A stretch of DNA of 64,000 nucleotides from Paenibacillus turpanensis (lineage in GTDB: Bacteria > Bacillota > Bacilli > Paenibacillales > YIM-B00363), in NCBI RefSeq assembly GCF_011421635.1, contig NZ_WTLI01000001.1, positions 33,212-97,211 on the forward strand, written 5' to 3'. Positions 13,981 to 23,701 of this stretch are shown here, piece by piece. The notes under the pieces are model-generated. The model ran no database searches. It worked only from the letters and a program-made list of their open reading frames with translations, and had not been told where the DNA came from. Both the position numbers and the translations under genes were made by a program. Each line of letters begins with the position of its first letter. The first letter of the stretch is position 1.

Positions 13981-14682
13981 TTATTTTCCAATGAACATTT
14001 GTGTCCAATAATAGCGGTAGGAACCGCCTTTCGTAAGTCCAACCCCGATCGACGTAAACTTGTCGCTCAAGATATTGGCGCGGTGGCCCGGAGAATTCAT
14101 CCATGCCGTCACAACCGCCTGCGGAGACGTTTGACCTGCAGCAATGTTTTCCCCTGCCGCACGATACGTAATTCCGAACGACTTCATCATCTCAAAAGGA
14201 GAGCCATAGGTCGGCGATTGATGGGAGAAGTATTTATTGTTCATCATATCCGCCGATTTCGCACGGGCTACTCCACTCAACTTAACATCCAAAGTTAATG
14301 GGTTTAATCCTGCCTTCGCACGCTCCTGGTTCACCAGATCGGAAACCTGCTTCTCCCAAGCTTCTATCGAGTCAGCAGCAGCCGTGGCTGGAGCACCCGT
14401 TGGAGCAGGCTGCGGTGCTGCCGGAGCTGGGCTCACCGGTTGGCTGGCTGCAGCAGGAATCGTTACACTTTGTCCCGGGTAAATCAGATTAGGGTTTAGC
14501 AGCTTCGGGTTGGCCTGCAGCAGCTTTGAAAAGGATACTTTATATTGAACGGCGATAGACCAGATGCTGTCGCCTGCTTTCACGATGTGTGTCGGTTGAG
14601 CGTTCGCGGAAGCTGCTTGAGGCAGCATAGAGATTGCGGCAACCATCACGCAAGCGGCAAATGCTTGTTTCCAATGTTTCAT
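13981..14682 (-). CDS. secreted LysM-CAP domain protein (YkwD-like)
   Basis: 233-residue exported protein: signal peptide (MKHWKQAFAACVMVAAISM...ASANA), one LysM domain at about residues 31-75 (HIVKAGDSIWSIAVQYKV ... LIYPGQSVTIP) that binds peptidoglycan, a Pro/Ala linker, and a CAP/SCP domain from about 110 to the end with the family blocks LVNQERAKAGL, AGENIAAGQ, and WMNSPGHRANIL. Cell-wall attached; CAP proteins of this type are common in spore formers and their activity is unknown. I start at ATG 14682 because GGAGGA lies nine bases upstream; the longer frame begins inside that site. Confidence 0.9.
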   Translation of the reverse strand: MKHWKQAFAACVMVAAISMLPQAASANAQPTHIVKAGDSIWSIAVQYKVSFSKLLQANPKLLNPNLIYPGQSVTIPAAASQPVSPAPAAPQPAPTGAPATAAADSIEAWEKQVSDLVNQERAKAGLNPLTLDVKLSGVARAKSADMMNNKYFSHQSPTYGSPFEMMKSFGITYRAAGENIAAGQTSPQAVVTAWMNSPGHRANILSDKFTSIGVGLTKGGSYRYYWTQMFIGK

Positions 14683-14809
14683 TGACGAAATCTCCTCCAT
14701 TACATTTTGGTTTGGACGCTTCTTAGCGACCTGGGCTCCATCATAACGGATTCGATTCTGAAACGATACCCATAATATTTAACATGGAAAATGTGTGATA
14801 AAATAGTTG

Positions 14810-14838
14810 TTGCACAAGTGCTTGCTCCATGTTATGAT
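14810..14838 (+). promoter_or_regulatory. sigma-A promoter of tRNA-Asp
   Basis: TTGCAC at 14810-14815, 17-base spacer, TATGAT at 14833-14838, 24 bases before the tRNA 5' end. Confidence 0.7.
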
Positions 14839-14861
14839 ACTACTTGTCCGAAAAACGATAT

Positions 14862-14938
14862 GGAGCTGTGGTGTAGAGGCCTAACATGCCTGCCTGTCAC
14901 GCAGGAGACCGCGGGTTCGAATCCCGTCAGCTCCGCCA
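14862..14938 (+). tRNA. tRNA-Asp (GUC)
   Basis: Complete 77-base tRNA with encoded CCA. Acceptor stem GGAGCTG/CAGCTCC, anticodon stem CCTGC/GCAGG around loop CTGTCAC giving anticodon GTC, T-arm GCGGG-TTCGAAT-CCCGT. G34 of this tRNA is the usual queuosine position, which matters because gluQRS follows directly. Confidence 0.95.
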
Positions 14939-14956
14939 TTTACATAAGGACATTGT

Positions 14957-14987
14957 ACGAGCAGCCCTTCTGGACTGCTCGTTTTTG
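14957..14987 (+). terminator. terminator after tRNA-Asp
   Basis: Stem ACGAGCAG/CTGCTCGT with a short inner CC/GG pair, followed by TTTTT. Lies between the tRNA and gluQRS; read-through would place both on one transcript. Confidence 0.75.
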
Positions 14988-15039
14988 CATTCATTTTTCA
15001 CATCCAATCTACAAACAACCCCATGAGGAGATGAAATCA

Positions 15040-16020
15040 ATGGTACGCGGCAGGTTTGCACCCACTCCCTCCGGCCAGCTCCATATTGGAAATGCACGCA
15101 CCGCCCTGCTTGCTTGGCTGCAAATCCGCCGTTTAGGCGGTACCTTTGTGCTGCGAATGGAAGATCTCGACCGCCCTCGCACAAAGCCGGGCATGGCAGA
15201 GCAAATAATCGAGGATCTGCGCTGGCTTGGCCTCGATTGGGACGAGGGACCGGATGGTGCCGGCGGCCCTCACGCCCCCTATGACCAGAGCGAACGTACC
15301 GAGCTTTACGAGCACGCGCTGGAGCAGCTGAGGCAGAACGGCAGGTTATACCCCTGCTACTGCAGCCGGGCCGACCTCATGTCGGTCGCAAGCGCCCCGC
15401 ATGGCATTGCCTCCGAGGGGCCGATATATCCCGGCTGGTGCAGGACGCTAACCGCCGAGGAACAGCGTGAACGGGCAGCAATAAAAACACCCTCTGCCCG
15501 CTTCGTGCTGCCGAACCACGATTGCCTTTTTCACGACCTTGTGCACGGCGACATGCATTACTCCGCACAATTCGGTGGTGATTTTATCGTAAAACGCGCA
15601 GACGGAATCATAGGCTACCAGATCGCGGTCGTTATTGACGATGCCGCCATGAACATTACGCACATCACAAGAGGAGCCGATCTGCTCGATTCGACTCCAA
15701 GGCAATTGCATTTATATGAAGCGTTAGGGCATGAAGCCCCGCAGTTCGCGCACGTCCCGCTGCTTTATGGCCCGGACGGAAGCCGCCTTTCGAAGCGGCA
15801 CGGTTCCGTTGCTGTCCGCTCGATTCGGGACGGCGGCAGCTCAGCCGAACAGCTGATCGGTTATCTAGCTTGGACATGCGGCCTGCTGGACCGGCCCGAG
15901 CCGGTCTCAGCTGCGGAGTTAGTCCCTGGCTTTTGCTTCGACAAGCTTACGAAGGAGCCCTTTATCACTTCGGCTGAGCATCTTCACGCTTTAGCCAACG
16001 GAGTTTCACTTACATCATGA
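15040..16020 (+). CDS. gluQ: glutamyl-queuosine tRNA(Asp) synthetase
   Basis: 326-residue paralogue of the glutamyl-tRNA synthetase catalytic core that lacks the anticodon-binding domain. It attaches glutamate to the cyclopentenediol of queuosine at position 34 of tRNA-Asp. Visible: class I signature [10 protein letters not shown] (residues 11-20), zinc ligands C106-x-C108, Y130 and C134 spaced as in GluQRS, and the KMSKS-like RLSKRHG. ATG 15040 has GAGGAG nine bases upstream; the frame runs back through the tRNA but that part is not coding. Its position next to a tRNA-Asp(GUC) gene matches its substrate. The stop overlaps the convergent chemoreceptor gene by six bases. Confidence 0.9.
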   Translation: MVRGRFAPTPSGQLHIGNARTALLAWLQIRRLGGTFVLRMEDLDRPRTKPGMAEQIIEDLRWLGLDWDEGPDGAGGPHAPYDQSERTELYEHALEQLRQNGRLYPCYCSRADLMSVASAPHGIASEGPIYPGWCRTLTAEEQRERAAIKTPSARFVLPNHDCLFHDLVHGDMHYSAQFGGDFIVKRADGIIGYQIAVVIDDAAMNITHITRGADLLDSTPRQLHLYEALGHEAPQFAHVPLLYGPDGSRLSKRHGSVAVRSIRDGGSSAEQLIGYLAWTCGLLDRPEPVSAAELVPGFCFDKLTKEPFITSAEHLHALANGVSLTS

Positions 16021-18024
16021 TTCACGCTCTAAAATAAATGTTTCGGTCGCCTGCTTTAAAGAGAGGGCGGCCTTTTCCATATCCTCGGCCAGCTCCGTGG
16101 TTTGCTTTATACGAGCAACCTGATGGGAAGACGCCTCTGCCAAGCTCGCCGTAAAGCCGGCCGAATCGTTTGCAACGACCGCCATATTCTCCAAGGACGC
16201 AGTGACCTCCTCCGAACCGGCCGACATTTCTTGCGAGGCAGCGGATATATCTTGGATTTGCTCCGTTACGTGCTTCACCGATTCATAAATGCTGTGGAAG
16301 AGCGCGCCGGACTCCTTAACCGCCTCCAGGTTTTTGTTCACGTTTTCCGTTCCCGCCGAAATGGCTTGAAACACCGCCGATGAAGTATGCTGAATCGCCG
16401 TAATCCGCTCCGTAATGGATTTTGCCGACGTTTGCGTTTGCTCCGCAAGCTTCCGAACCTCAGCGGCTACGACGGCAAAGCCTCGTCCGTGCTCTCCCGC
16501 CCTTGCCGATTCAATTGCTGCATTCAAAGCGAGCAGATTGGTCTGATTCGAAATTTCCGTAATTAACCGGGCGATTTCCCCAATTTCCTGTGCTTGGCTG
16601 TTTAACGTGTGCACAGAACCATACAGCTTACCGGTTGCCTCGCCAAGAAGGTTCATTCCTTCAACCGTTCGGTCAACATATTTGTTGCCCGCTTCGGCAT
16701 GCTGCAGCAGTGTCCCTGCAGATTCGCTTACGGCGGCTCCCGCTTCGGCAATACGCTGGATGCCAACCGCCATTTCCTCCATGACCCCCGCACTTTCTCT
16801 TGTTGCTTGGTTTTGCTTTTCCGTTCCTTCCGCGACCTGCTGAATCGACATGTACATTTCGTCCGTAAGACGACTGGACTGCTCGGCGGTGATTCGGAGT
16901 ACTTCAACCGAAGAAGCGGTTTCCAATGCCGACTGACGGATCCCGCGGATCAACCCCTGAAGACGGTCCAAAAATTGATTAATTTCAATGGAAAGCATCG
17001 AAAGCTCATCACTGCCCTTAACCGGTATACGGTACGTCAGATCGGCCTCTCCGGAATTTAAATTACGCGCCGCCCGAAGCACAAGCGCCAGCTTGCGTCC
17101 GACCACCACACGATTGAGAATGAAAATAATTGCGATGATAACAAGGAATAGGACACCAAACTGTACAAGCAGCATCGTTCTTTGCTTGGCAATCAATGCA
17201 TCCGAATCTTTCTTGGAAAAGGCAATCCGTACGCCGCCCCAATGCTGGCCGTCAATATAGAGCGGGTACGAAATGTCCCAAACCTCCGAAGAAGCTCCTT
17301 CCATCACACGCTCATATTTTTGCAGCAGCACCTGACTTTGGTCATTGTAGGCAGCTGCGGCGTAACCGACGGGATCATTAAACACCCGGTTCGCGCGGTA
17401 TTTTTGGCTTACCAAGCCCGTATTCCCCCAGGTGTCCGCCGAAGCCGGCCCTTCCGGAGAGTAGCTGCGGTTATGCGTGGACACATATCCAATCGCTGCA
17501 GGATTATCCGAATAAGCAATCGGGATGGCAAATTGAATCGTCGGGTCCGCTAAAAATCCGTCAATCAGCGATTGCCAGCGCTCATCCGTATATCGATCAT
17601 AGGCGCTTGTATATTTCAACTCGTACTGCCAAAGCGGCGCCGTACTTCCGTTAAATAAAGCTTGTTCTGCGGACATCTCCGCTGCGTTTGCTTGAAGCCG
17701 ATGTTTTGCCGCCTGTTCACTTTCAGGAATAAGAGTAAGCTCGTCGTTAAAAATTTGCCGCTTCAACTCTTCTCCCTTTACATATGTACCATCGGAGAGC
17801 ATAACCCCGTTTCGTATATCCTGCTCGGTAACCGCTTGCAGCGACTGGGACATAGACTTGGCTAATCCGCTGCCTTTATCCATAAGCTGTGCCTCCACAT
17901 CTCGAGCAATGGTGTTCCATTGAAGAGATAGCAGCCCGAGCATGACGACAAGCATAACAAGTCCCGTGCTCAGCATAAATTTAGCCGATAAAGACGATCC
18001 CAATTTCCGTGAAGCTGATTGCAC
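16015..18024 (-). CDS. methyl-accepting chemotaxis protein
   Basis: 669-residue transmembrane chemoreceptor. Helix one (about residues 14-36), a large extracellular sensor of about 240 residues with Cache-like features, helix two (about 285-310), HAMP, then the coiled-coil signalling domain with the conserved hairpin tip [22 protein letters not shown] and [16 protein letters not shown]. Ligand unknown. GTG 18024 is preferred since GGAG lies eight bases upstream; GTG 18033 is the alternative. A Fur-like palindrome lies in its upstream region, so iron may regulate it. Confidence 0.92.
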   Translation of the reverse strand: MQSASRKLGSSLSAKFMLSTGLVMLVVMLGLLSLQWNTIARDVEAQLMDKGSGLAKSMSQSLQAVTEQDIRNGVMLSDGTYVKGEELKRQIFNDELTLIPESEQAAKHRLQANAAEMSAEQALFNGSTAPLWQYELKYTSAYDRYTDERWQSLIDGFLADPTIQFAIPIAYSDNPAAIGYVSTHNRSYSPEGPASADTWGNTGLVSQKYRANRVFNDPVGYAAAAYNDQSQVLLQKYERVMEGASSEVWDISYPLYIDGQHWGGVRIAFSKKDSDALIAKQRTMLLVQFGVLFLVIIAIIFILNRVVVGRKLALVLRAARNLNSGEADLTYRIPVKGSDELSMLSIEINQFLDRLQGLIRGIRQSALETASSVEVLRITAEQSSRLTDEMYMSIQQVAEGTEKQNQATRESAGVMEEMAVGIQRIAEAGAAVSESAGTLLQHAEAGNKYVDRTVEGMNLLGEATGKLYGSVHTLNSQAQEIGEIARLITEISNQTNLLALNAAIESARAGEHGRGFAVVAAEVRKLAEQTQTSAKSITERITAIQHTSSAVFQAISAGTENVNKNLEAVKESGALFHSIYESVKHVTEQIQDISAASQEMSAGSEEVTASLENMAVVANDSAGFTASLAEASSHQVARIKQTTELAEDMEKAALSLKQATETFILERES

Positions 18025-18061
18025 TCTGACCACTCCATTTGTCCTATGTATTTAGCCCTGA

Positions 18062-18076
18062 TGATAATGGTTATCA
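18062..18076. promoter_or_regulatory. Fur-like box upstream of the chemoreceptor
   Basis: TGATAATGGTTATCA differs by one base from the 7-1-7 Fur consensus TGATAATnATTATCA. It lies about 38 bases upstream of the chemoreceptor start, just downstream of a possible TATTAT -10, a position where binding would repress. Confidence 0.5.
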
Positions 18077-18145
18077 CTAGTCTAGGAGCCTATAATAACA
18101 CGGAAAATTATGTATTGCTACTAAAAAAGACTAATTTTTAGTCAA

Positions 18146-18183
18146 AAAATACTACCCTGGAATTCATCCATGGGTAGTATTTT
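18146..18183 (-). terminator. terminator of ferritin gene
   Basis: 12-bp stem AAAATACTACCC/GGGTAGTATTTT with a T-run on the leftward strand, 12 bases past the ferritin stop. Confidence 0.8.
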
Positions 18184-18194
18184 AGTCTTACATA

Positions 18195-18704
18195 TTACTC
18201 TCCAGCTGGCGGAGTAAAAGAGCGGGAAGCAAATTCCGTATCCATCATAAAGAAGGCGTTGCTGTCCTTATCGATCCGCTTCAGCTTTTGAATGATGCTG
18301 TCAAACAACGATTCTTCTTCCACCTGCTCATCGATAAACCATTTTAAAAAGTGGATAGTCGCATGCTCTCGCTCGTCGATCGCAAGGTCGGACAATTCAT
18401 AGAAGCGCTTCGTTACTTTAAGCTCGTGTTCATAGCCTTCCTGGAATGCCTGAAGCACCGATTCAAAGCTATTATTCGGCGTCTCCATTCCTTGGATTAA
18501 GGCACGTTCGCCCCGCGCATTGATGAAATGGTAAATTTTCATCGCATGGAAGCGTTCCTCTTCCGCCTGCACAATAAAGAAGTTTGCAAATCCGTCCAAG
18601 CTTTCCGCCGAGCAATAAGCGGCCATCGCCATGTACACATTTGCGGAAGCAAACTCGTAATTCATTTGGTCATTCAGCTTTTCCAGCAGTTTCGCACTAA
18701 GCAT
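18195..18704 (-). CDS. ftnA: ferritin
   Basis: 169-residue non-haem ferritin that oxidises and stores iron in a 24-subunit shell. Ferroxidase residues are visible: Glu17 (NYEFASANVY), the pair EEERFHAMK near residues 49-56 with Glu and His, and later helices containing EHELKV and HFLKWFIDEQVEEE. Length is normal for bacterial ferritins. The gene starts 27 bases after the erythromycin-esterase-like gene, so both may share a transcript. The nearby chemoreceptor has a Fur-like box, but none was seen right before ferritin. Confidence 0.92.
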   Translation of the reverse strand: MLSAKLLEKLNDQMNYEFASANVYMAMAAYCSAESLDGFANFFIVQAEEERFHAMKIYHFINARGERALIQGMETPNNSFESVLQAFQEGYEHELKVTKRFYELSDLAIDEREHATIHFLKWFIDEQVEEESLFDSIIQKLKRIDKDSNAFFMMDTEFASRSFTPPAGE

Positions 18705-18731
18705 TGATAATCCCCTCTCCTCTAATTTGCT

Positions 18732-19979
18732 TTACCGCTCTCCTAACGCTTCCCTCACAAGCGGTCGTAAAGCGGTTGTTTCTTCCACATGAATGAGGGC
18801 GTCGTAACGCTCAGCCATTACCGTCGGTACGTAATTTCCCCATTCATATTTAGGGTGATATACGACACCAACCGCACGATGTCCTTTTTTTTCATAAAAT
18901 TTGCCTGTTTTGTTGTCGAATCGAATCCAGACATTCTCACCATTTCCTTCTTTATGGAAATATTGCTCCCAGCTTTGCAGCTGCGCTTCCGGAACCTTCA
19001 TCACCTCCGGCTCCGCTCCCCACTCCGTACCGGCGATTACCGATCCTTTGTAGGTAGAAAAACCGATGGCAAATGATGAGGCTTCACGTTCTCTCACTAG
19101 CTGGCCGACATTGACCATGCCTTCCCCAGCCATATCCGTTGCTCTGGCATCCCCAATATGGGTGTTGTGCTCCCAAATGACCGCCTTGGCATCCGGACCA
19201 TGGAAATCAAGCAGACGGAACAGCACCTCCGTCATATGCATGTCTCTAATATTCCACGATTCGGCGTCGCTGCGCACCATCGAACGGTAATAGCGTTCAG
19301 CATTCACCGCCACAAGAGCATTCAGCTCCTGACTGAGCTGCTCTTCGTTTTGCAAATCCGCCTTACTGTATTTTTGTCTCATGGAGGTCAGCAGCTCTAC
19401 AACCTCGTCTTCACAGGTGGCGGATAAAAACGCTGCCGAAACTCCATACATTTGCGATTCCTTATGGTAAGGCTCAAAGCAGTGATATGCCCGCTTAGCC
19501 GCCTGTATTTCTTCTGGGGACGCTCCTGTGCGCTCCAAATAGCTCATGATCTCGTCAAGAGACTCCCACAGGGAATACACATCCATTCCATAAAAACCGC
19601 AGGTACGCTCCTGCCCTTTCTTCAGCTGCTCTTGATTGTAATTGGACAGCCACCGAATAAGCTCAGCAGTCTCCCGGTTCGCCCACATCCACTCCGGCCA
19701 TCTTCCAAACGCTGCAACCAAAGCATCCTCAGCGGAGGTTTGCGGCTTCTGCTTTACATAACGATTCATTTCATAACAGGAAGGCCAATCCCCTTCAACT
19801 GCGATGAAGGAGAAGCCATGCTTTTCGATTAATTGCTTCGTAATTTCCGCACGAATCGTGTAAAACTCCGACGTACCATGCGATGCCTCACCCAGCATTA
19901 CAATTTTGGATTGGGCGGCCTCGTTGATCAGTGCGTCCAATTGGTTCATATCAGTAAAGGCTTGCAATGAGTCACTCAT
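18732..19979 (-). CDS. erythromycin esterase family protein
   Basis: 415-residue protein of the EreA/EreB superfamily. Signature segments are visible: GEASHGTSEFYTIR near residues 30-43 (conserved Glu and His), VEGDWPSCYEMNRYV near 65, and WEHNTHIGDARATDM near 270. True macrolide esterases are a small part of this family; most chromosomal members in Bacillota are uncharacterised hydrolases, so drug resistance should not be assumed. ATG 19979 is chosen; a TTG six bases upstream is the alternative. No linked resistance gene is seen. Confidence 0.82.
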   Translation of the reverse strand: MSDSLQAFTDMNQLDALINEAAQSKIVMLGEASHGTSEFYTIRAEITKQLIEKHGFSFIAVEGDWPSCYEMNRYVKQKPQTSAEDALVAAFGRWPEWMWANRETAELIRWLSNYNQEQLKKGQERTCGFYGMDVYSLWESLDEIMSYLERTGASPEEIQAAKRAYHCFEPYHKESQMYGVSAAFLSATCEDEVVELLTSMRQKYSKADLQNEEQLSQELNALVAVNAERYYRSMVRSDAESWNIRDMHMTEVLFRLLDFHGPDAKAVIWEHNTHIGDARATDMAGEGMVNVGQLVREREASSFAIGFSTYKGSVIAGTEWGAEPEVMKVPEAQLQSWEQYFHKEGNGENVWIRFDNKTGKFYEKKGHRAVGVVYHPKYEWGNYVPTVMAERYDALIHVEETTALRPLVREALGER

Positions 19980-20138
19980 CCGCAATTAACCCCTTCCAGG
20001 CCAAGTCTCAGTAGGAAGTATGTCCCCTGACGCTGCGAATATTCTGTACCAAACGAGCCTTTTTTCGTAAAAAGATAAGAAAGAATCGCGGGTTCCTGAA
20101 TAGGATGTTACATCGAATCATTTGGAGGGATGAAAAAG

Positions 20139-20756
20139 GTGGAGAACCAAAGGAATGAAATGGTGGCATCCAACCATGAACTACGGGCACTCGCAAGGGA
20201 GCAGCTGAAAGGGAACTGGGGCATTAGTATTGCGGTTGGCTTGATCTATATCGGAATATTTACCGTGTTAAGCTATATACCGCAGGTCGGCTATATTGTC
20301 CAACTTCTTATCAGCGGAGCGTTCACTCTAGGCATATACTTATTTTTTATCCAATTCCCGCGTGGAGGTGTCCCTCAAATTTCACAGCTGTTTGAGGGCT
20401 TTCAAAACTTTGGAAAATCGCTCGGACTATATTTACTGATCTCCTTGTTCACGTTTTTATGGACTTTGCTGTTGGTTATTCCGGGAATCATCGCTTCGTT
20501 CCGCTACTCCCAAGCCTTTTACATTTTAAACGACAATCCGAATATGAAGGTAATGGATGCGATCCGTCAAAGCAGCGAGCTGATGGACGGATACAAATGG
20601 AGGTACTTTCTTCTGCAGCTTAGCTTTATCGGCTGGGCGCTGCTGAGCATTGTTACATTTGGTATTGGATTTATTTTCCTACTGCCCTATGTATTAACGG
20701 CCAACGCTAACTTTTACGACCAGCTCAGCAAATCTCATGCCGGCCCGAAAATGTAA
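20139..20756 (+). CDS. DUF975 membrane protein
   Basis: 205-residue membrane protein with about five helices. The family shows as an N-terminal LRALAREQLKGNWG segment and the later VIPGIIASFRYSQAFYILNDNP and SSELMDGYKWRYFLLQLSFIGW blocks. Function is unknown. GTG 20139 is preferred because GGAGGG ends nine bases before it; ATG 20130 abuts that site and ATG 20160 is possible. Single-gene unit, convergent with ricA. Confidence 0.75.
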   Translation: MENQRNEMVASNHELRALAREQLKGNWGISIAVGLIYIGIFTVLSYIPQVGYIVQLLISGAFTLGIYLFFIQFPRGGVPQISQLFEGFQNFGKSLGLYLLISLFTFLWTLLLVIPGIIASFRYSQAFYILNDNPNMKVMDAIRQSSELMDGYKWRYFLLQLSFIGWALLSIVTFGIGFIFLLPYVLTANANFYDQLSKSHAGPKM

Positions 20757-20780
20757 CCTCCAATCATGGCCCGAAAAAAC

Positions 20781-20822
20781 AAAGAAACAGCGGATTCATC
20801 ATCTGAATGCCGCTGTTTCTTT
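20781..20822. terminator. bidirectional terminator
   Basis: Perfect 13-bp stem AAAGAAACAGCGG/CCGCTGTTTCTTT with a further inner stem ATTCA/TGAAT, between the convergent DUF975 and ricA genes, with T-rich ends on both strands. Confidence 0.88.
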
Positions 20823-20836
20823 TTCATTTCCCGTTA

Positions 20837-21313
20837 TTATTCGCTGCAGCTTCCGCCGCTCGAAACTGCTGTACCGGATTCCACATTGATCTGATCCGAA
20901 ACTGTATCCTTCACAATGTTGATAATCAATTGCAGCAAGTAGTTCAAGTCTTCCTGAGTTTGACGGAATTCGGTTACGATTGGATACTGATCAAGCTTGT
21001 CCTGCAGCTCTTCAATTTCCTGTTCGATCTTCTGCACCATCTTCTCATTCTGAAACGATTGGAACGCGACAATTTCCTTCTGCTTCCGCTTGATGGAGGA
21101 AATGATGTCTTGAATTTCTTTGTGGCCGCTGATTTTGCGTTCTGCTTCCTGAAACGTACGGACCTCGTCCGACGTCATAATAAGCCCTGCGAGATCCTCT
21201 GCTTTGGCCAAAATATCTTCACGTACCCGCAAATCGCGGATGTGGAACTTTTCAATTCCGCATCCTTCTCCGTGCTCATGATCATGATCGTGCTCGTGGT
21301 TATGTGCTGCCAT
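20837..21313 (-). CDS. ricA: YlbF/YmcA family protein (RicA)
   Basis: 158-residue protein whose core (residues about 30-135) is the helical YlbF/YmcA domain: LAKAEDLAGLIMTSDEV ... FQEAERKISGHKEIQD. In B. subtilis RicA (YmcA) with RicF and RicT forms an Fe-S-bearing complex that steers RNase Y and affects sporulation, competence and biofilm. The gene follows miaB by 13 bases, as ymcA follows ymcB(miaB) in Bacillus. Odd: the N-terminus has a His/Asp/Glu-rich run (residues 4-15) followed by Cys18, and the C-terminus has a Cys near the end, likely metal ligands. Confidence 0.85.
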   Translation of the reverse strand: MAAHNHEHDHDHEHGEGCGIEKFHIRDLRVREDILAKAEDLAGLIMTSDEVRTFQEAERKISGHKEIQDIISSIKRKQKEIVAFQSFQNEKMVQKIEQEIEELQDKLDQYPIVTEFRQTQEDLNYLLQLIINIVKDTVSDQINVESGTAVSSGGSCSE

Positions 21314-21326
21314 CCTCTATCACTCC

Positions 21327-22892
21327 TTAACCGTGTGCCACGGTTTTCATCGGTGTTTCCACCAGTTCACCTTTGAGTACCCAAGTTTGCGGTTCCAAGA
21401 CGCGGACATATACAAGCTGTCCTGTTAGCGCCTTATCTCCCGTAAAATGAATCAGCTTGTTCGTCCGTGTGCGGCCGGCGAGTACATCCGGGTTGTTTTT
21501 GCTCTCGCCTTCAACCAACACTTCGACAATTTCTCCTCGAAGTGCTTCATTGCCTTCCTTGCTGTATCGATTGAGCAAATCGTTTAGACGCTGAAGACGT
21601 TCTTTCTTGACTGCCATCGGTACGTTATCCTCCATTTCCGCCGCCGGCGTACCGGCACGTGGAGAATAAATGAACGAGAAGGCAAAGTCGTATTTCACTT
21701 CCTCGACCAGCGACAGCGTGTCTTGGAACTGTTCTTCCGTTTCCCCAGGGAAGCCTACAATAATATCCGTGGTCAGAACGACATCCGGAATCGCCGCTTT
21801 AATCTTACGGACCAGCTCAAGATAATGCTCGCGGCTGTACTTCCGGCTCATCCGCTTCAAAATTTCCGTATTTCCGGACTGCACCGGAAGATGGATATGC
21901 TCTACGAGGTTGCCTCGTTTCGCAAGAACCTCAATCAATCGGTCATCGAAGTCGCGTGGATGCGAAGTCGTGAACCGTACGCGCGGGATTCCGATGCTGC
22001 GGATCTCGTCCAGCAAATCACCGAAGCCATAGTCCATGTCTTCCAAGTCCTTGCCGTACGCATTCACGTTCTGACCCAGTAGCGTAAGCTCCATATAACC
22101 TTGACGCGCCAGCTCCCGTACCTCTGCGATGACGTCCTGCGGAAGTCTGCTGCGCTCCTTGCCGCGTGTATACGGGACAATACAGTACGTACAGAACTTG
22201 TCGCAGCCATACATGATGTTTACCCATGCCTTCATGCCTTCACGCTTCTTAGGAAGGTTCTCAATAATATCCCCTTCCTTGGACCACACCTCAACGACCA
22301 TTTCCTTGCTATAATAAGCTTCCTTCAGCAAATTCGGAAGACGGTGAATATTATGTGTTCCAAAAATAATATCGACATGCGCGTGCTTCTGCAAAATCCG
22401 GTTGACCACCGATTCTTCCTGCGACATACAGCCGCATACGCCAAGAATCAAATCCGGCTTTTCCAGCTTGAGCGTCTTCATATGGCCAAGCTCGCCGAAT
22501 ACTTTGTCCTCTGCATTTTCGCGGATTGCGCAGGTATTAAATAAGATAACATCCGCCTTTGTTCGATCCTCGACGCGGATAAAACCCATTTCTTCGAACA
22601 TACCCGCCATCGTTTCCGTATCATGCTCGTTCATCTGGCAGCCGTAGGTTTGAATATGATAATACTTCTGACCGCCTATGCGGCCGAAGTCCTTCATTTC
22701 CTCAGGAATCGCCTGCTCATAAATAATTTGCGTCTCTTCCTTGCCGCGCTGCTTTTCTTGTTTATAGGAAGGCTCCGAGATGATTTGCACATCGCGGCCC
22801 GGTATTCTAATTTTCTTCGCGTTCTCATCCTCAGAGAGAATCTTATAGGAACCGTTAAAATATTTCGAGTAATCCTTCGTTTCTTTCGACAT
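21327..22892 (-). CDS. miaB: tRNA-2-methylthio-N6-dimethylallyladenosine synthase
   Basis: 521-residue radical-SAM methylthiotransferase that makes ms2i6A37 in tRNAs reading UNN codons. The N-terminal domain holds the three cysteines of the auxiliary cluster ([26 protein letters not shown]), the radical SAM core has the CDKFCTYC motif, and a TRAM domain ends the protein. About 65 residues precede the usual N-terminus, as in Bacillus YmcB. ATG 22892 follows GAGAGGAAGTG. It heads the miaB-ricA pair. Confidence 0.95.
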   Translation of the reverse strand: MSKETKDYSKYFNGSYKILSEDENAKKIRIPGRDVQIISEPSYKQEKQRGKEETQIIYEQAIPEEMKDFGRIGGQKYYHIQTYGCQMNEHDTETMAGMFEEMGFIRVEDRTKADVILFNTCAIRENAEDKVFGELGHMKTLKLEKPDLILGVCGCMSQEESVVNRILQKHAHVDIIFGTHNIHRLPNLLKEAYYSKEMVVEVWSKEGDIIENLPKKREGMKAWVNIMYGCDKFCTYCIVPYTRGKERSRLPQDVIAEVRELARQGYMELTLLGQNVNAYGKDLEDMDYGFGDLLDEIRSIGIPRVRFTTSHPRDFDDRLIEVLAKRGNLVEHIHLPVQSGNTEILKRMSRKYSREHYLELVRKIKAAIPDVVLTTDIIVGFPGETEEQFQDTLSLVEEVKYDFAFSFIYSPRAGTPAAEMEDNVPMAVKKERLQRLNDLLNRYSKEGNEALRGEIVEVLVEGESKNNPDVLAGRTRTNKLIHFTGDKALTGQLVYVRVLEPQTWVLKGELVETPMKTVAHG

Positions 22893-22990
22893 CTGTTCAC
22901 TTCCTCTCTATCATGCCGATTTACGATCTATAAAATCGCAAAATATCTAGCGGTTTGCATTTTGACATTATAGCATTTTTTTAACCAAAC

Positions 22991-23018
22991 AAAAAGCCTC
23001 CCGCCAAAAAGGCGCGAG
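22991..23018 (-). terminator. terminator after pduL
   Basis: Imperfect stem CTC-CGCC/GGCG-GAG around an A5 loop, followed leftward by CTTTTTG; 43 bases past the pduL stop. Confidence 0.6.
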
Positions 23019-23060
23019 ACATTGTTTACTTCATCAGATTACGGAAAAAGGATCGGTTCG

Positions 23061-23630
23061 TCAATCGATAATTTCCGCCAGATCGCCGTTCTTCACTCCG
23101 GCCGCATTTGCTTCGTCGGTATCGATATGCATATCCAGCGCGAATTGATCGGAAACTCTGGCTATCACGTGTTCAAACACGACACCGCGTTCTCCGCCTA
23201 CTCTTACGCGCAGCTCCTGCTGATCCGCAACTCCCATACGTTCGGCATCGCTCGTATGGAAATGGATGTGGCGCGCTGCAACGATTACGCCTTTATCTAC
23301 GGTCACCTCGCCTTTCGGGCCGACAATCGTGATTCCCGGCGTGCCGTCAATTTTGCCAGACTGCCGAACCGGCGCCGGAATGCCAAGCGTAAAGGAATCG
23401 GTGCGCGAAATTTCCAGCTGCGTTGCTCCTCTTGCCGGTCCTAAAATGCGGACTTTATCAAAACGTCCCTTCGGTCCGACAACCGCTACCTGCTCTTCTG
23501 CCGCGAATTGGCCGGGCTGCGACAGCGGTTTGAACTCTTTAAGTTGATAACCGGCGCCGAACAAAATTTCAATGTGCTCCGGGGATAAATGAATGTGACG
23601 TGCTGATACACCAACAGGTACTTGCTTCAT
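23061..23630 (-). CDS. pduL: phosphate propanoyltransferase (PduL-type phosphotransacylase)
   Basis: 189-residue PduL that interconverts acyl-CoA and acyl phosphate. Two duplicated halves carry the zinc-binding His clusters: VGVSARHIHLSPEH at residues 6-19 and VIVAARHIHFHTSDAER near 114-130. Start-side GAGGCGG precedes ATG 23630. There are no microcompartment shell genes here, so it is a stand-alone housekeeping phosphotransacylase, plausibly converting acetyl- or other acyl-CoA to acyl phosphate for ATP. It follows korB but with a terminator between them. Confidence 0.93.
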   Translation of the reverse strand: MKQVPVGVSARHIHLSPEHIEILFGAGYQLKEFKPLSQPGQFAAEEQVAVVGPKGRFDKVRILGPARGATQLEISRTDSFTLGIPAPVRQSGKIDGTPGITIVGPKGEVTVDKGVIVAARHIHFHTSDAERMGVADQQELRVRVGGERGVVFEHVIARVSDQFALDMHIDTDEANAAGVKNGDLAEIID

Positions 23631-23701
23631 ATGGGTTCCGCCTCTCTATCTGAACAATGTTTATGTATGGTTTCCTACTTAGTATAACATGTAACGCAAA
23701 A

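Noticed and set aside
14791..15039. Upstream extension of the gluQRS frame through the tRNA-Asp gene
   Set aside because: Passes through a tRNA and a terminator; ATG 15040 has its own ribosome-binding site and fits the family.
18732..19979. Macrolide resistance gene
   Set aside because: It belongs to the erythromycin-esterase superfamily, but most chromosomal members are not macrolide esterases and no mobile context is present.
20008..20196. Leftward 62-codon frame upstream of the esterase-like gene
   Set aside because: No ribosome-binding site, overlaps the DUF975 start and has no recognisable features.
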